This document shows, one piece after another, positions 39,652 through 50,643 of a stretch of DNA of 64,000 bases. Below the pieces are notes generated by a model that saw only the letters and a program-made list of their open reading frames with translations, was not told where the DNA came from and did not search any database. The position numbers were made by a program, and so were the translations under genes. Location of the stretch: NCBI GenBank assembly GCA_016946835.1, contig JACVTC010000006.1, positions 186,001 through 250,000 on the forward strand, written 5' to 3'. The stretch's first letter is position 1; each line of letters opens with the position of its first letter. The DNA is from Neocallimastix lanati (nom. inval.) (lineage: Eukaryota > Neocallimastigomycota > Neocallimastigomycetes > Neocallimastigales > Neocallimastigaceae).

Positions 39652-40755
39652 GAAAATAAAAGAATAAAATAATAAAAGATATTTCGATCATATAATTTAT
39701 CCTTATATTAAAAATATAAAATTAAATAGTTAATAAAATACAGAATACATTATAAAATACAGAATACATTATAAAATACAGAATACAATACAAAATACAT
39801 TAGTTACAATAGAGAATTTAGCATATTTTAAATATATTATTTAAAATTAATTAAATAAATTTTGTTAAATTAATGAATATTTAAAATTAAAATAAATAAA
39901 TTTAATAAATATTATATGTAATTAAATAAAGTTATAGTTATAATAACTTAACTAAGAAAATATAATTATTTGCTAACAAATAATTATAGATTCTTACACA
40001 ATATTGATAAATTTTAGAAATTATCTTAATTTTAATATAGAATTAAAAAGTGATAATTTCTATTTATTTTAATAATAACTGTATAAGTTATTTATGAATT
40101 AAAAATGTTTTATTAAAAATAACACTAAAAATTTGGTTTATTAGAACACTTGTTTTCTAATATTTTATTTTATAAATCTTTTATTAAAATTTATTAAACA
40201 TTACAAAATTTAAAGTGATTATTAAAATTATAAAATTAATTAATAATAATAATAATAATATTTACATGAAATATTTACAAGTATTTATATTTTTCTTTAA
40301 AATTAAACTATTTATAATTTATAAATAAAAAGAATAATTAAATAAAATAAAAGTAATAAAATTAATAATAAAATAAATATTTAATAATAAAATAAATAAA
40401 TTTGTTTATTATAAAAATAATTAAAAATATTTTGTTATTTAAATTAATAAATTTTGTTATTATAAAATTATTATTTAATTATAAAATTAATTATAAAAAT
40501 TATTATAAAACTAATTATTAAAACTAATTATTTTATTTTAAATTTAATCTTAATATTTTTATTTTGAAAAATATATAATATTTCTTTCATATCTGAGTAT
40601 TAATGTAATTTTTAAGTGTAATTTATTTGTTTTAATTAATTAATTAATTAATTTTTTTTTTATTTTATTAAATTATTATTAAACTTGGCTAAGGTTAGTT
40701 TTGATTTTATGTATAATAAATTTTCAAGATTTATTAATTTTGTTATTTATCAATA
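39652..40755. other. AT-rich remainder upstream of element C
   Basis: A short repeat of ATACAGAATACATTATAAA (39748-39800) and otherwise AT-rich sequence ending TTTATCA-ATA before the element C LTR. It probably holds further decayed LTR DNA. No coding sequence is seen. Confidence 0.5.
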
Positions 40756-41057
40756 TGTTAAGGTTTTAGAGAATTAAATAAAAATAAAGTAAGGAAACAC
40801 AAATTTTATTTATTTATTTATTTTATTTATTTATTTTATTAAATTTATTTGATGATATTTAAAAATTAGTAGCAAAATTTACAACTATTTATACTTTTTT
40901 CAAGGCATAAAAGTTGTTCTTGCCACTAAATTACATTTTATTTATTTTTTTTTTTTTTTTTTATAAAAACTATTAAATTTAAATTGATTTTTATAATTAA
41001 TTATATAAAATTTAATTATAACAATATAAATAAAATACATTTATAATATTAATAAAA

Positions 41058-41116
<59 letters not shown>

Positions 41117-41615
41117 TTATTTATTTAAAAATATCTAAAATATTACTAATAAGAATTTATTTAATTGGCTATAATTTTTATTACAATCTGTTAAAATATT
41201 CAAATAAAAATAAAAATACTATTCTAATATAAAGGTTTTTAATAAAATAAAATATTTTTCAATATAAAATAAAACATTTCGATATAAAATTTTATAATAA
41301 AAAGTTAAAATATAATATATAAATTTTTAATTATCAATATATAAAAATATTATTAATATAAATTTTCATTATTAATATAAAAAAAAAAATAAGATTTATT
41401 ATTAATATTGCTAATATAAGTTTTAAATATATAAAAATATTACTTTTAATATAAGATTTAATATAAAAATATAAAGTTTAATATAATATTTGATTTAATT
41501 TTTGATCTTTGGATTTAAAAATTTATTAAAGTACAAAAATAATAATGTACACATAATGTATTAGAAATAAATCGTAGATTTAATTAAGAATGCATTATTT
41601 AGTACATTCTTATCA
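40756..41615 (-). repeat. Element C 3' LTR (860 bp)
   Basis: TGTTAAGGTTTTAG...TAGTACATTCTTATCA. It contains a T run of about 50 (41061-41114) and a minus-strand GTATAAATAG box. It is followed inward by the minus-strand tract GTCGGGGCATCT, the likely polypurine tract. Confidence 0.93.
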
Positions 41616-41633
41616 AGATGCCCCGACGAAGAC

Positions 41634-44600
41634 TCAAGCTTCTCTGTAAGCGGAGTTAAACTTTACTAAATTTTTAAAGTGAACATTCCTATCGAGTTGC
41701 TTTCCAGTCTTCTGATCGATTAGGGTTGCCGTGTTGAATTGAATTTTTAAAATTTTAAATGGTCCATTGTAATATGGTTCTAGCTTAGTGCGGCTAAAGT
41801 TTCTAACAAGAACAAGATCACCAGCCTTTAATTCTTTTCCCTTTTTCATACTTATTTGTTCTTCTCGTCTTGTTGCCCAATACTTGTTAGCATTCTTCAC
41901 ATTTTCGCATGCTTCTCTAGTCCATTGATAATGACGAACAAATTTTTCCATTAAAATTTCATCATATGATTTACCTGCATTTTCAATTGTTCTTATGGCT
42001 ATATCATAAGGCTGTTGGTCTTCTCTTCCATATACTAATTCAAAACTAGAATGTCCAGTAGCTGTATTTTTGGTAGTTCGAAGTGCCCATAAAGCAGAAG
42101 GTAAAACTTCATCCCAATCTTGATTTTTCCTTCCTAATAAACGAAGTAATTTTCCAATTTCTTTATTTCGATTTTCAGTAAGGCCATTTGATTCAGGGTG
42201 GTAAGTAGCTACAAATTTAACATATACATCATAAAGATCAAGAAAGATTTTAGTCATATCAGAAGTGAATTGGACTCCATTATCAGTAGTAATAACTTGA
42301 GGGACACCATGTCTTGCAAAAACGTTTATTAAAAATTTAATTATATCAGAGGAAGTTATGTTTTCAGTGGGTTCGGCTTCAACCCATTTGGTAAAGTAAT
42401 CAACAGTTACTATAATATATTGATTATTATTTCTTGTTTTTGGTAACGGTCCTATAATATCTAATCCTAAATGCACAAAGGGACCCTCCACTTTAGTTGG
42501 ATGGTTTTCGGTTGGTTCTGGATATGGTTGAGGACGATTTAACTGGCATTTTTCACAATTACTAACAATTCTTTTGATATCTTTAATCATATGATTCCAA
42601 TAAAAGTTTTTCTTAAGTCTTTGATATGTTTTGTAATATCCTTCGTGGCCAATATTATGAGCTTCTAAAATTAATTTAAACCTTTCATTTTCGTCCGTTA
42701 TTAATTTTCTATAATTTCCATTGTCGATAAAGTAATCTTCACCATCAATAACAGTAAACTTTTCATTAATAAATTCCTTTATAACTTTAGATAATAATTC
42801 TTCATTATTTCCATTAGTAATTTTTGTTAATAATATCTTTCTCTCTTCCTTACTTTTCATTCTTGAAAGAGCATCAGCTAACACATTCTTTTTGCCTGAT
42901 TCATATTTTATATTAATTCCAAGCATACTAGCGGTTAGACACCATCTTGTTTGCCTTGCATTCAAAGGTTCTTTATTCTTAAATAAACCAACTAATGGTT
43001 TATGATCTGTGTAAATAGTTGTAGGTAGTGGATTTCCTTCAATATAAGATTTAAATTTAGTCATACAGTAAAACAAAGCGGTTCCTTCCAAATCGGTAAT
43101 ACCATAATTCTTTTCAGCTTTCTTTAAACTTCTACTTATAAAGTGTATTGGATGCTCCTTACCGGTTTCTTCTTCTTTTTGTAAAAGAACTCCACCAATT
43201 CCATTATACGAAGCATCAGTTCTAATGATAAAAGGTTTGTCAAATGACGGAAATTTTAGAATAGGCGCATTGATTAATTTTTCTTTTAGGAGTTCAAAGC
43301 TTTCTTGTTGTTCTTTATTCCATTCATATTTAGTATTCTTTTTCAATAATTTACATAAAGGTGAGGTAATTTGAGCATATTTAGGGATAAAGTCACGATA
43401 ATACCCTATTGCTCCTAGAAATGATCTTAATTCATGAATTGATGAAGGGGCTTCCCACTTCTTAATAGCTGTTATTTTACTTTCCATGGGACTTAATCCT
43501 TTAGTAGTAAGTTTGTGACCTAATACATCAACTTCAGTTTGAAGAAAATGGCACTTTTCAATATTAATTTTTAATTTGTTTTCTTTAAATACTTCTAATA
43601 CTTGTTTAATATGAATTAAATGTTCTTCGATACTTTTTGAATAGATCAAAACATCATCAATAAATACGTAAACAAATTCACCAATAAAAGGGAATAAAAT
43701 TTTATTCATTTCTCTTTGGAAGGTTGAGGGAGCTCCAGTAAGTCCAAAAGGCATAACCTTAAATTGATAATTTCCAAACTTAGTAGTGAAAGTGGTTACT
43801 TCAACGCTTTCTTCATCCATTAAGATTTGGTGAAAACCAGAAAATAAATCAAGAGTTGTAAATATTTTAGCTCCTCCGAGACTATCAAAAATTTCATCTA
43901 TATATGGAACTGAATAAGAATCTTTTTCTGTCATATCATTGACTTTTCGGTAGTCAATGCACAAGCGCCACTTTCCATTGTGTTTTAGAATAAGTACTAC
44001 TGGAGATGACCATTCTGAACAGGATGGTTCTATCAATCCTTTCTTAATAAGTTTTGTAAGTTCTTCTTTTAAGATATCTGATTTTAATTTAGTTAACCTA
44101 TAACTTCTTAATTTTACTGGCTTTGCATTTGCTTTTAAACGGATCTTATGTGGTGAAAGTTTAGAAGGAGTTAGTTCTTCTGTTGAAGTGGCAACTATGT
44201 CAATCATTTCTTTGAGAATTTTAATAATTTGTTCTTTATAATCTTTATTTAAGGTACTTAAAAATTCATCACTCTCAATAAATTCCATTGGAGTTAATTC
44301 CTTTATAATTTCCTTTTCATTATTCGTTTCTTTAACTTTTCTAATAGTGCAAATTATACTTTCTTCATCATAATATTGATTATTTATTTTAGCTATTTCT
44401 TCGTATTCACTTTCTGACAAAAGTTTACATAAACTGTTTAAGGTCGGATGAATAAATAAACAATGATCGATTTGAGTTTTAAAGTTTATTAACATATCAT
44501 AAAAAGAGTCTTCTTTCTCAATAATTCTAAAGTCCGCATTAAATTCATAATTATTAATTTTTACTGGTAATCGAACAATAATTCCTTCCGAGTATTCTTC

Positions 44601-45637
44601 ATCTTGTGTTGCTAGTTGGATTCTTCCACGACTTTTTCCAACTGTTTCATATTCACCAGGTAATTTATCAAAATACTGCTTAGTAACGATGCTTAGGTTA
44701 CTACAAGAATCAATTAAAAGTTTTCCTAGTACTCCGTCAACACTTGCATCAACCATTGCTAAGTCTTCTTCGGCTACTTCATTACTTTTACTTATGTAGC
44801 TATGATCATAGTTATTTACTAATAAAGTTCGTGCTATTACATTGTCTACAGTCCCAATTATTTTAGACTTTTCTAACTTTAAACCTTGAGTTAATTGTGA
44901 ACGAATTTTCGGACATGCATTCAAGAGTTGACCTATCGTAATACTGGATTTAAGATTATTTAAATCATCCATAATATTGTAAGGTTCTTTATTATTCATC
45001 ATTTTAATATTCCTTTTTACTAACTGAGTATTTCCATTATTAGTTTCTTTAGTTTTTGTTGAAATTAATTTTTCCAAAGTATTAGTTTTATTTTGTTGAT
45101 TATCTTTATTCATTTCTAGATCTTCTATTTCATTATCGATTACGAGTATATCTTCAGATTCAACTTTTTCCTTTCCTTTTGATGAATAATTGTTGTTTTC
45201 TTCTTTACTTTCTCTTACTCTTGTTATTTTTCTTAATTCCTTTTCTTTTTGTTTTTCTTTGTTAATATTTGGTTGAGTTAAAATTGAAGGAAGTATTTGA
45301 TTTTTATAAACTTTATTTGGTTTATTATGTAGCTCATTTTCTTTCTTCTTTCTTAAAGCAGGAGTTGCGAAAGGACGTGGATTATCTTTTAAACTTTTAT
45401 GTACTTTCTTGGAATTATTTTCTTCTTTTTCGCTGTTATTATCATTCATTTTTCTTTTTATAGCATTTATAATGATATCATCCTCACTTTCAGTTGTGTC
45501 ACTAAAATCAGATTCTTCAGATTCTTCATTAAAGGAATTATTATCAATTGGAGTATTCTTAGTAAAAGTATTATTTTGTAAATTATTTAATGAAGCTATT
45601 GTTTTGTCATTGGGAGTGCTTCTGCTCCCATTTAGAA
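41634..45637 (-). CDS. Element C pol: protease, reverse transcriptase, RNase H, integrase
   Basis: The frame is entered by -1 frameshifting at 45638-45644. The first internal ATG (45449) gives 1271 residues to the stop at 41634. Residues here are counted from that ATG. A charged linker (1-200) comes first. The protease-like LLIDSCSNLSIV is near 245; the expected D-S/T-G has Cys for Gly. RT follows at about 400-600 (PVVLILKHNGKWRLCIDYRK, catalytic FIDD in VYVFIDDVLIYSKS). RNase H comes next (FIIRTDASYNGIGGVL, YTDHKPL, ADALSRM). Integrase then has the HHCC finger (GHEGYYKTYQRL to CEKCQLNRP), the DDE core (GLDIIGPL, TTDNGVQFTSD, HPESNGLTENRNKE) and a C-terminal GDLVLVRNFSR...YYNGPF module. No chromodomain is visible. 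The polyprotein would copy and integrate the element in virus-like particles. Confidence 0.92.
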
Positions 45638-45644
45638 GTTTAAA
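45611..45644 (-). promoter_or_regulatory. -1 programmed frameshift signal of element C
   Basis: Minus-strand T TTA AAC (45644-45638) in the gag frame, one codon before the gag TAA (45634-45632). A 7-nt spacer follows, then a 6-bp hairpin TGGGAG/CTCCCA with 8-nt loop (45630-45611). Pol is open in the -1 frame. The layout is the same as in element B although the surrounding proteins have diverged. Confidence 0.88.
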
Positions 45645-46573
45645 GACTTTTTGGAATATATTTCTTTTTTATTTTTTTCCATAATCTTATTTAATTGAGG
45701 GCAATAGTATGAGTAATGACCTTCTTCCTTACAGAAGAAGCAAGTTTTAACAGATAAATTTCTCATTTTCTGGGTTGATTCTTCTATAATATCTTGAGGT
45801 TTCAGTTTATTATTTGTTTGACTTGTTTGGAAAGTTTCGTTTCTTCTTTTAGGATAAAGTCTTGAAGTAGTACTGTTTTGATTATTTTGATTATGCTGGG
45901 AATTATTAACATTATAGGTATTAATATTATTGTTCCTTACAGAAAGTCTATCTACTTTCTCGGCAATTTTGAAAGCTTTCTCCATACTTATATCATCTTT
46001 AAGGGATAATTTCTTCCAGGCTTCATAATTATTTTGAATAGAATCAATATAATCTAGTACACCGATGCGCTTTCTTCTCTTTTTATCAAGTTTAGTGTAC
46101 AAAGTTCTATATCTTACATTAAAGTCCTTAATCTTTTCGTTTCTTTTAATTCGCATTGCACGAAGTTCTTTAAGAAGTAAATTTTGGTCTTCTTTAATAC
46201 CGTAAAAATTTTCAAGACTTGAAATAATTTTTCCAAGAGAAGGAAATTTAATATCATCATCAACATTTTCTTCTTCATCATGTTCTTCTTCTTCATCTGA
46301 TGAATCATCACTTTCATCATCACTATCTTCTCCCAAATCTTCAATAACGCGTTGTACTTCACCAGAGCTGGTAAGTAAACAAGCATTAAATATTGTTTCT
46401 GGATCTGTGATACCTTGTATCTTGATCCAAAGTTTCAATTCAGTAGCCCAGGACTTAATATCTAAATTGTCCTTGCTAAGTTTCACAATATCTCTCAATT
46501 CTTTTTTCAATTCTTTAAAGCTCAAAGTTGTTTCTTTGGACATTTTGTCTAAATATGAGGTGATTAAATACAA
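45632..46573 (-). CDS. Element C gag
   Basis: 313 residues starting MYLITSYLDKMSKETT. A second ATG 10 codons on (MSKETT) may be the real start. The capsid-type region (WATELKLWIKIQGI... IKRNEKIKDFNVRYRTLY) is interrupted by an acidic Asp/Glu/Ser run at about 80-105. A CFFCKEEGHYSYYC zinc knuckle (CX2CX4HX4C) lies near the C-terminus, followed by the frameshift site. It forms the particle and binds element RNA. The match to element B gag is in layout and in the RNE-I-DFN-RY block. Confidence 0.88.
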   Translation of the reverse strand: MYLITSYLDKMSKETTLSFKELKKELRDIVKLSKDNLDIKSWATELKLWIKIQGITDPETIFNACLLTSSGEVQRVIEDLGEDSDDESDDSSDEEEEHDEEENVDDDIKFPSLGKIISSLENFYGIKEDQNLLLKELRAMRIKRNEKIKDFNVRYRTLYTKLDKKRRKRIGVLDYIDSIQNNYEAWKKLSLKDDISMEKAFKIAEKVDRLSVRNNNINTYNVNNSQHNQNNQNSTTSRLYPKRRNETFQTSQTNNKLKPQDIIEESTQKMRNLSVKTCFFCKEEGHYSYYCPQLNKIMEKNKKEIYSKKSLNF

Positions 46574-46689
46574 ATAAATTTGGGAAATCCAACTTTCAAA
46601 ATGTAATTTAATAGGTAATTTAATATCGAATCAATTTTTAAAACAATATATTTTAGTAACTTTTGAAAATAATAATTTTATTTGCTTTC

Positions 46690-47056
46690 TTTAGTAGATA
46701 TAAGCTCGAAATCCTTATCGACAACTTAGTAGAAATTATAAAGCACGAGGTTCTTTTCGACTACTTTATTAAGAATAATTTTAAGTTCGAAATCTTTATC
46801 GACAACTTAATAGAATAATTTTAAGTTCGAAGTCTTTATCGACAACTTAATAGAATAATTTTAAGTTCGAAATCTTTATCGACAACTTAATAGAATAATT
46901 TTAAGTTCGAAATCTTTATCGACAACTTAATAGAATAATTTTAAGTTCGAAATCTTTATCGACAACTTAATGGAATAATTTTAAGTTCGAAATCTTTATC
47001 GACAACTTAATGGAATAATTTTAAGTTCGAAATCTTTATCGACCACTTGAATTTTG
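46690..47056 (-). repeat. 40-bp tandem repeat array in the element C leader
   Basis: A 40-bp unit carrying TTAAGTTCGAAATCTTTATC and GACAACTTAATAGAATAATT is repeated about seven times (46785-47050) with one or two changes per copy, plus two diverged units at the left. Each unit has complementary arms AAGTTCGA / TCGACAACTT and could fold as a hairpin. It lies 110 nt upstream of the gag start. Confidence 0.9.
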
Positions 47057-47214
47057 TAATTTAGTATATTTGTAGTAATAAATTTAGAAGCAAAGTTTTA
47101 TTTGTTATTTTCACCTTTCAAAAATTTTTCTTTTTAAACGATAAATATTGTATTGTTATAGCTAATAAAATTATTAATTAATTATAATTATTAAATACAA
47201 AAAAAAATAATCTT

Positions 47215-47860
47215 TATTGTCGTACAATCTGATAGTACACACTGTCTGACGTGCAGCTTACCTAATGGTGTCATGCCACGCGTGTGCCACGATTACTATA
47301 TTCAATATAAAATATAGCAGTTCAGAGCCCACTAGCCCAATTACTATGTAGGATAAACTTAATCCGATAATCTATGTACGGAATAAAAAAAATTTTAAAA
47401 GTATTCAATAATATTTTTATTAACTAATAAAAATTAACTAAAAACACAATATTTTCAAAGTAAATTAAGATTCTTTTACAGGAATTATTAAACAAATAAA
47501 GTATCAGTAATAAAAAAAAATAAAAAAAATTTAAATGGCGAAGTTAGCCAAAGTCTGATACTTTATATAATAAAGTGCCTTATAACTAGCACAAAGAAAA
47601 GTAAAAAAAAATATATATAAAAAAAACAATCTTACGCCTTCGGTGACGTAAGCTCCTTATTCGCCAGTGCTTGGAAAGTACCCGCACCTTCGTGTGTTGA
47701 AACGTTGAAGGCTGAACTATTATTACCGGGTCGGTAACCAAATACCTTCGTCTACTTTCCAATTAATCTCCAAATTAACTACTATTCAATAACCTACTAT
47801 GAATAGAGTTAATTTGTTGCTATCTGAGAATACACTGTGTATGAGCTCTATCCGCTCCTT
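47215..47860 (-). promoter_or_regulatory. Complex, GC-richer leader segment of element C
   Basis: In a region that is otherwise about 85% AT, 47215-47350 and 47630-47860 are of normal complexity and include several complementary pairs, for example CTTACG / CGTAAG (47632-47637 and 47648-47653). No ORF of note. It could hold packaging, dimerisation or translation signals of the element RNA; this is inference from position and composition. Confidence 0.5.
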
Positions 47861-48053
47861 GTTATAATTTTACAAAATTTGTTTTTTTAGAATCTTAATT
47901 TTACTTATTTAAAAAAAATTTTTTTTTTTTTATATATATATATCAAACAAGCGCCATAGGTTAATCAAAGGATTAACGACTTACTTGTTTATCAATATAA
48001 AATAAAAAAAATTAAAAAAAATCTATGTTATTTACTATTATTTCTATTTAATT

Positions 48054-48070
48054 CCCCGATATCTCCACCA
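48054..48070 (-). promoter_or_regulatory. Primer binding site of element C
   Basis: Minus-strand TGGTGGAGATATCGGGG, 6 nt inside the 5' LTR, begins with TGG for a tRNA CCA end. It is close to the PBS of element B. Confidence 0.7.
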
Positions 48071-48076
48071 TATAAA

Positions 48077-48377
48077 TGTTAAGGTTTTAGAGAATTAAAT
48101 AAAAATAAAGTAAGGAAACACAAATTTTATTTATTTATTTATTTTATTTATTTATTTTATTAAATTTATTTGATGATATTTAAAAATTAGTAGCAAAATT
48201 TACAACTATTTATACTTTTTTCAAGGCATAAAAGTTGTTCTTGCCACTAAATTACATTTTATTTATTTTTTTTTTTTTTTTTATAAAAACTATTAAATTT
48301 AAATTGATTTTTATAATTAATTATATAAAATTTAATTATAACAATATAAATAAAATACATTTATAATATTAATAAAA

Positions 48378-48436
<59 letters not shown>

Positions 48437-48935
48437 TTATTTATTTAAAAATATCTAAAATATTACTAATAAGAATTTATTTAATTGGCTATAATTTTTA
48501 TTACAATCTGTTAAAATATTCAAATAAAAATAAAAATACTATTCTAATATAAAGGTTTTTAATAAAATAAAATATTTTTCAATATAAAATAAAACATTTC
48601 GATATAAAATTTTATAATAAAAAGTTAAAATATAATATATAAATTTTTAATTATCAATATATAAAAATATTATTAATATAAATTTTCATTATTAATATAA
48701 AAAAAAAAATAAGATTTATTATTAATATTGCTAATATAAGTTTTAAATATATAAAAATATTACTTTTAATATAAGATTTAATATAAAAATATAAAGTTTA
48801 ATATAATATTTGATTTAATTTTTGATCTTTGGATTTAAAAATTTATTAAAGTACAAAAATAATAATGTACACATAATGTATTAGAAATAAATCGTAGATT
48901 TAATTAAGAATGCATTATTTAGTACATTCTTATTA
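48077..48935 (-). repeat. Element C 5' LTR (859 bp)
   Basis: Copy of 40756-41615 with one fewer T in a homopolymer and TATTA instead of TATCA at the end. A minus-strand GTATAAATAG box at 48206-48215 is the likely promoter TATA element. Transcription would run leftward, away from the tRNA gene. Confidence 0.93.
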
Positions 48936-48950
48936 AATATGATGTAAGTG

Positions 48951-49032
48951 GTCACTTTGGCGGAGTGGTTAACGTGGTGGCCTGCTAAGCCATTTCACTT
49001 TGGGAGCGCAGGTTCGAGTCCTGCAGGTGACG
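48951..49032 (+). tRNA. tRNA-Ser (anticodon GCU)
   Basis: Acceptor arms GTCACTT and AGGTGAC pair (one G-U), with discriminator G at 49032. Anticodon stem GTGGC/GCCAT encloses loop CTGCTAA, giving anticodon GCT. A long variable arm, as expected for serine, precedes the T arm GCAGG-TTCGAGT-CCTGC. The D-arm TGGCGGAGTGGTTAAC contains the A box, and GGTTCGAGTCC the B box. No intron and no encoded CCA. It decodes AGC/AGU serine codons. Confidence 0.95.
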
Positions 49033-49037
49033 TATAA

Positions 49038-49065
49038 TTTTTTATTTTATTTTTTTTTTTTTTTT
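49038..49065 (+). terminator. RNA polymerase III terminator of tRNA-Ser
   Basis: T6 at 49038-49043 followed by a longer T run (49051-49065), directly after the tRNA 3' end. Confidence 0.85.
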
Positions 49066-49080
49066 CTATCATTCTTTCTT

Positions 49081-49835
49081 TCTTTTATTCAACCTTATAT
49101 AGTCAACGGGAATCACTCCTAAGTGTTCTGTAGGTCTGTAGGTAATATCTGTTATTCCCACTAAGAAACACTCATTACAAGTTTCCAATATGTATTCTCT
49201 TAAGTTTTCACATGGCTTTTATTAGAATCATATAAATCATCCAATTTATTCCTCTTTGGAGATTTTAATATAAAAAAATAAAATATAAATATAAAATATA
49301 AAATATAAAATATAAAATATAAAATATAAAATATAAAATATAAAATATAAAATATAAAATATAAAATATAAAATATAAAATATAAAATATAAAATATAAA
49401 ATATAAAATATAAAATATAAAATATAAAATATAAAATATAAAATATAAAATATAAAATATAAAATATAAAATATAAAATATAAAATATAAAATATAAAAT
49501 ATAAAATATAAAACATAAAATATAAAATATAAAATATAAAAATATAAAATATAAAATATAAAATATAAAATATGAGGGCCTCTAATTTACAAGATAAATT
49601 AAGGGACAGTAATCCTTGGTTACTTGGTTTTTGTTCTTCCCGATTAATGGTTCACCCATTTTATGGAAGAGAGGTAGATATTCATCCAATAATTGATCAA
49701 ATTAACCAGAAGTGTCAACGCCGAAAATGCCGCAAAATAAAAGCAGGCTACCAGGGTTCCAATACCTCTAAAGGAGAAGACCATAATTTCTTTCCTTTCA
49801 GATCTTCAATTCAAACATTAATCTGGATTTAAGAA
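49081..49835 (+). mobile_element. Decayed LINE endonuclease fragment split by a microsatellite
   Basis: 49100-49230 matches the EN relic at 1655-1750 (GGAATCACTC...AAGTGTTC, CCCACTAAGAAACACTCATTACAAG). 49240-49262 encodes FGDFNI. After the AT repeat, 49573-49720 (SNPWLLGFCSS, FYGREVDIHPIIDQIN) resembles the region after 1815. It is a piece of the same LINE group as the copy at 235-4440, without RT. Confidence 0.6.
49264..49573. repeat. 7-bp microsatellite (AAATATA)n, about 43 copies
   Basis: About 300 bp of almost perfect TAAAATA repeats. Open frames through it only reflect the repeat. Confidence 0.95.
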
Positions 49836-49998
49836 TTTTCTTTTAAAACAGATATCTTTTAATCTTGGAGGTGTAGTTATTAACACACTTTAATTTAAAC
49901 ATTACCTTTTTATTTCACATTACTATTTAAAATATTATTATATTCAATTTGGGCAAATAATATTTTTTCTTATACTAATATTAGGTATTTTTTCTTTT

Positions 49999-50601
49999 AA
50001 AAAAAAAAAAAAAAAAAAACATATCAATATGTACTTAATAAATGAATCAATAAAAATAGTTAAAGTTTATAATAATTCCGAAGATAAAAATAAAATAAAA
50101 TAAAATAAAAAACAAAAAAAAATCTAAAAATAAAACGAAAACTAATTGTTCTAATTGTTTCAAGAATCATCAGAATAACCCTTCTGTTATTATTGGTGAT
50201 TTCATCATGATTAAACAGTTTACTTGGTCTAATGTTGGAAAGAACTCTTATATTGACTTTATTACTGTTAATGATAAATGTAGAGATTATCCGAATATTG
50301 CTTCTATATGCACCTTTTTTTAATAATATCACTGATCATTTACCACTTAATCTTACTTTTAAAGAAAAAAAATATTTCTTAATAGTTTTACTATGTAGCC
50401 TCCTAGTAAGAAAATCAAATGATCTAGTCGAATTTGTAAGTATAAACATGAAGCAATTTTCTCTCTTCTAATAAATTCACATACTTACTGGATGAATTTG
50501 AACACAATAATAATCTGGACTTTAATGCAGTAGTTAAAGAAACTTATTATCACAGTCAATGAAGTAGAAGTAGGAAGTAGGTGATGAAATTCAAGGAAAA
50601 G

Positions 50602-50643
<42 letters not shown>

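Larger units (their letters stand above)
40756..48935 (-). mobile_element. Element C: apparently intact Ty3/gypsy retrotransposon next to a tRNA gene
   Basis: 8.2 kb on the minus strand: 5' LTR (48077-48935), PBS, 1.5-kb leader, gag, -1 frameshift, pol, polypurine tract, 3' LTR (40756-41615). The LTRs look identical except for one T in a homopolymer and a C/T change at the last bases. gag and pol are open throughout. AATA flanks both ends (40752-40755 and 48936-48939). All this points to a recent and possibly active insertion. Its 5' LTR boundary is 15 bp from the tRNA-Ser gene. Confidence 0.92.

Noticed and set aside
45269-45684. Plus-strand ORFs near the gag-pol junction
   Set aside because: They are antisense to the pol N-terminal linker and are hydrophobic only because of Ser/Glu/Asn codon reversal.
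46690-47056. CRISPR-like regular repeats
   Set aside because: The 40-bp units are directly contiguous with no unique spacers, and they lie in the leader of a retrotransposon in a eukaryotic genome.
48054-48070. Use of the adjacent tRNA-Ser as primer for element C
   Set aside because: The tRNA 3' end would need a PBS starting TGGCGTCACC. The element has TGGTGGAGATATC, which does not match.
49265-49516. 83-codon minus-strand ORF of repeated FYILYFI
   Set aside because: It is only the translation of the 7-bp microsatellite.
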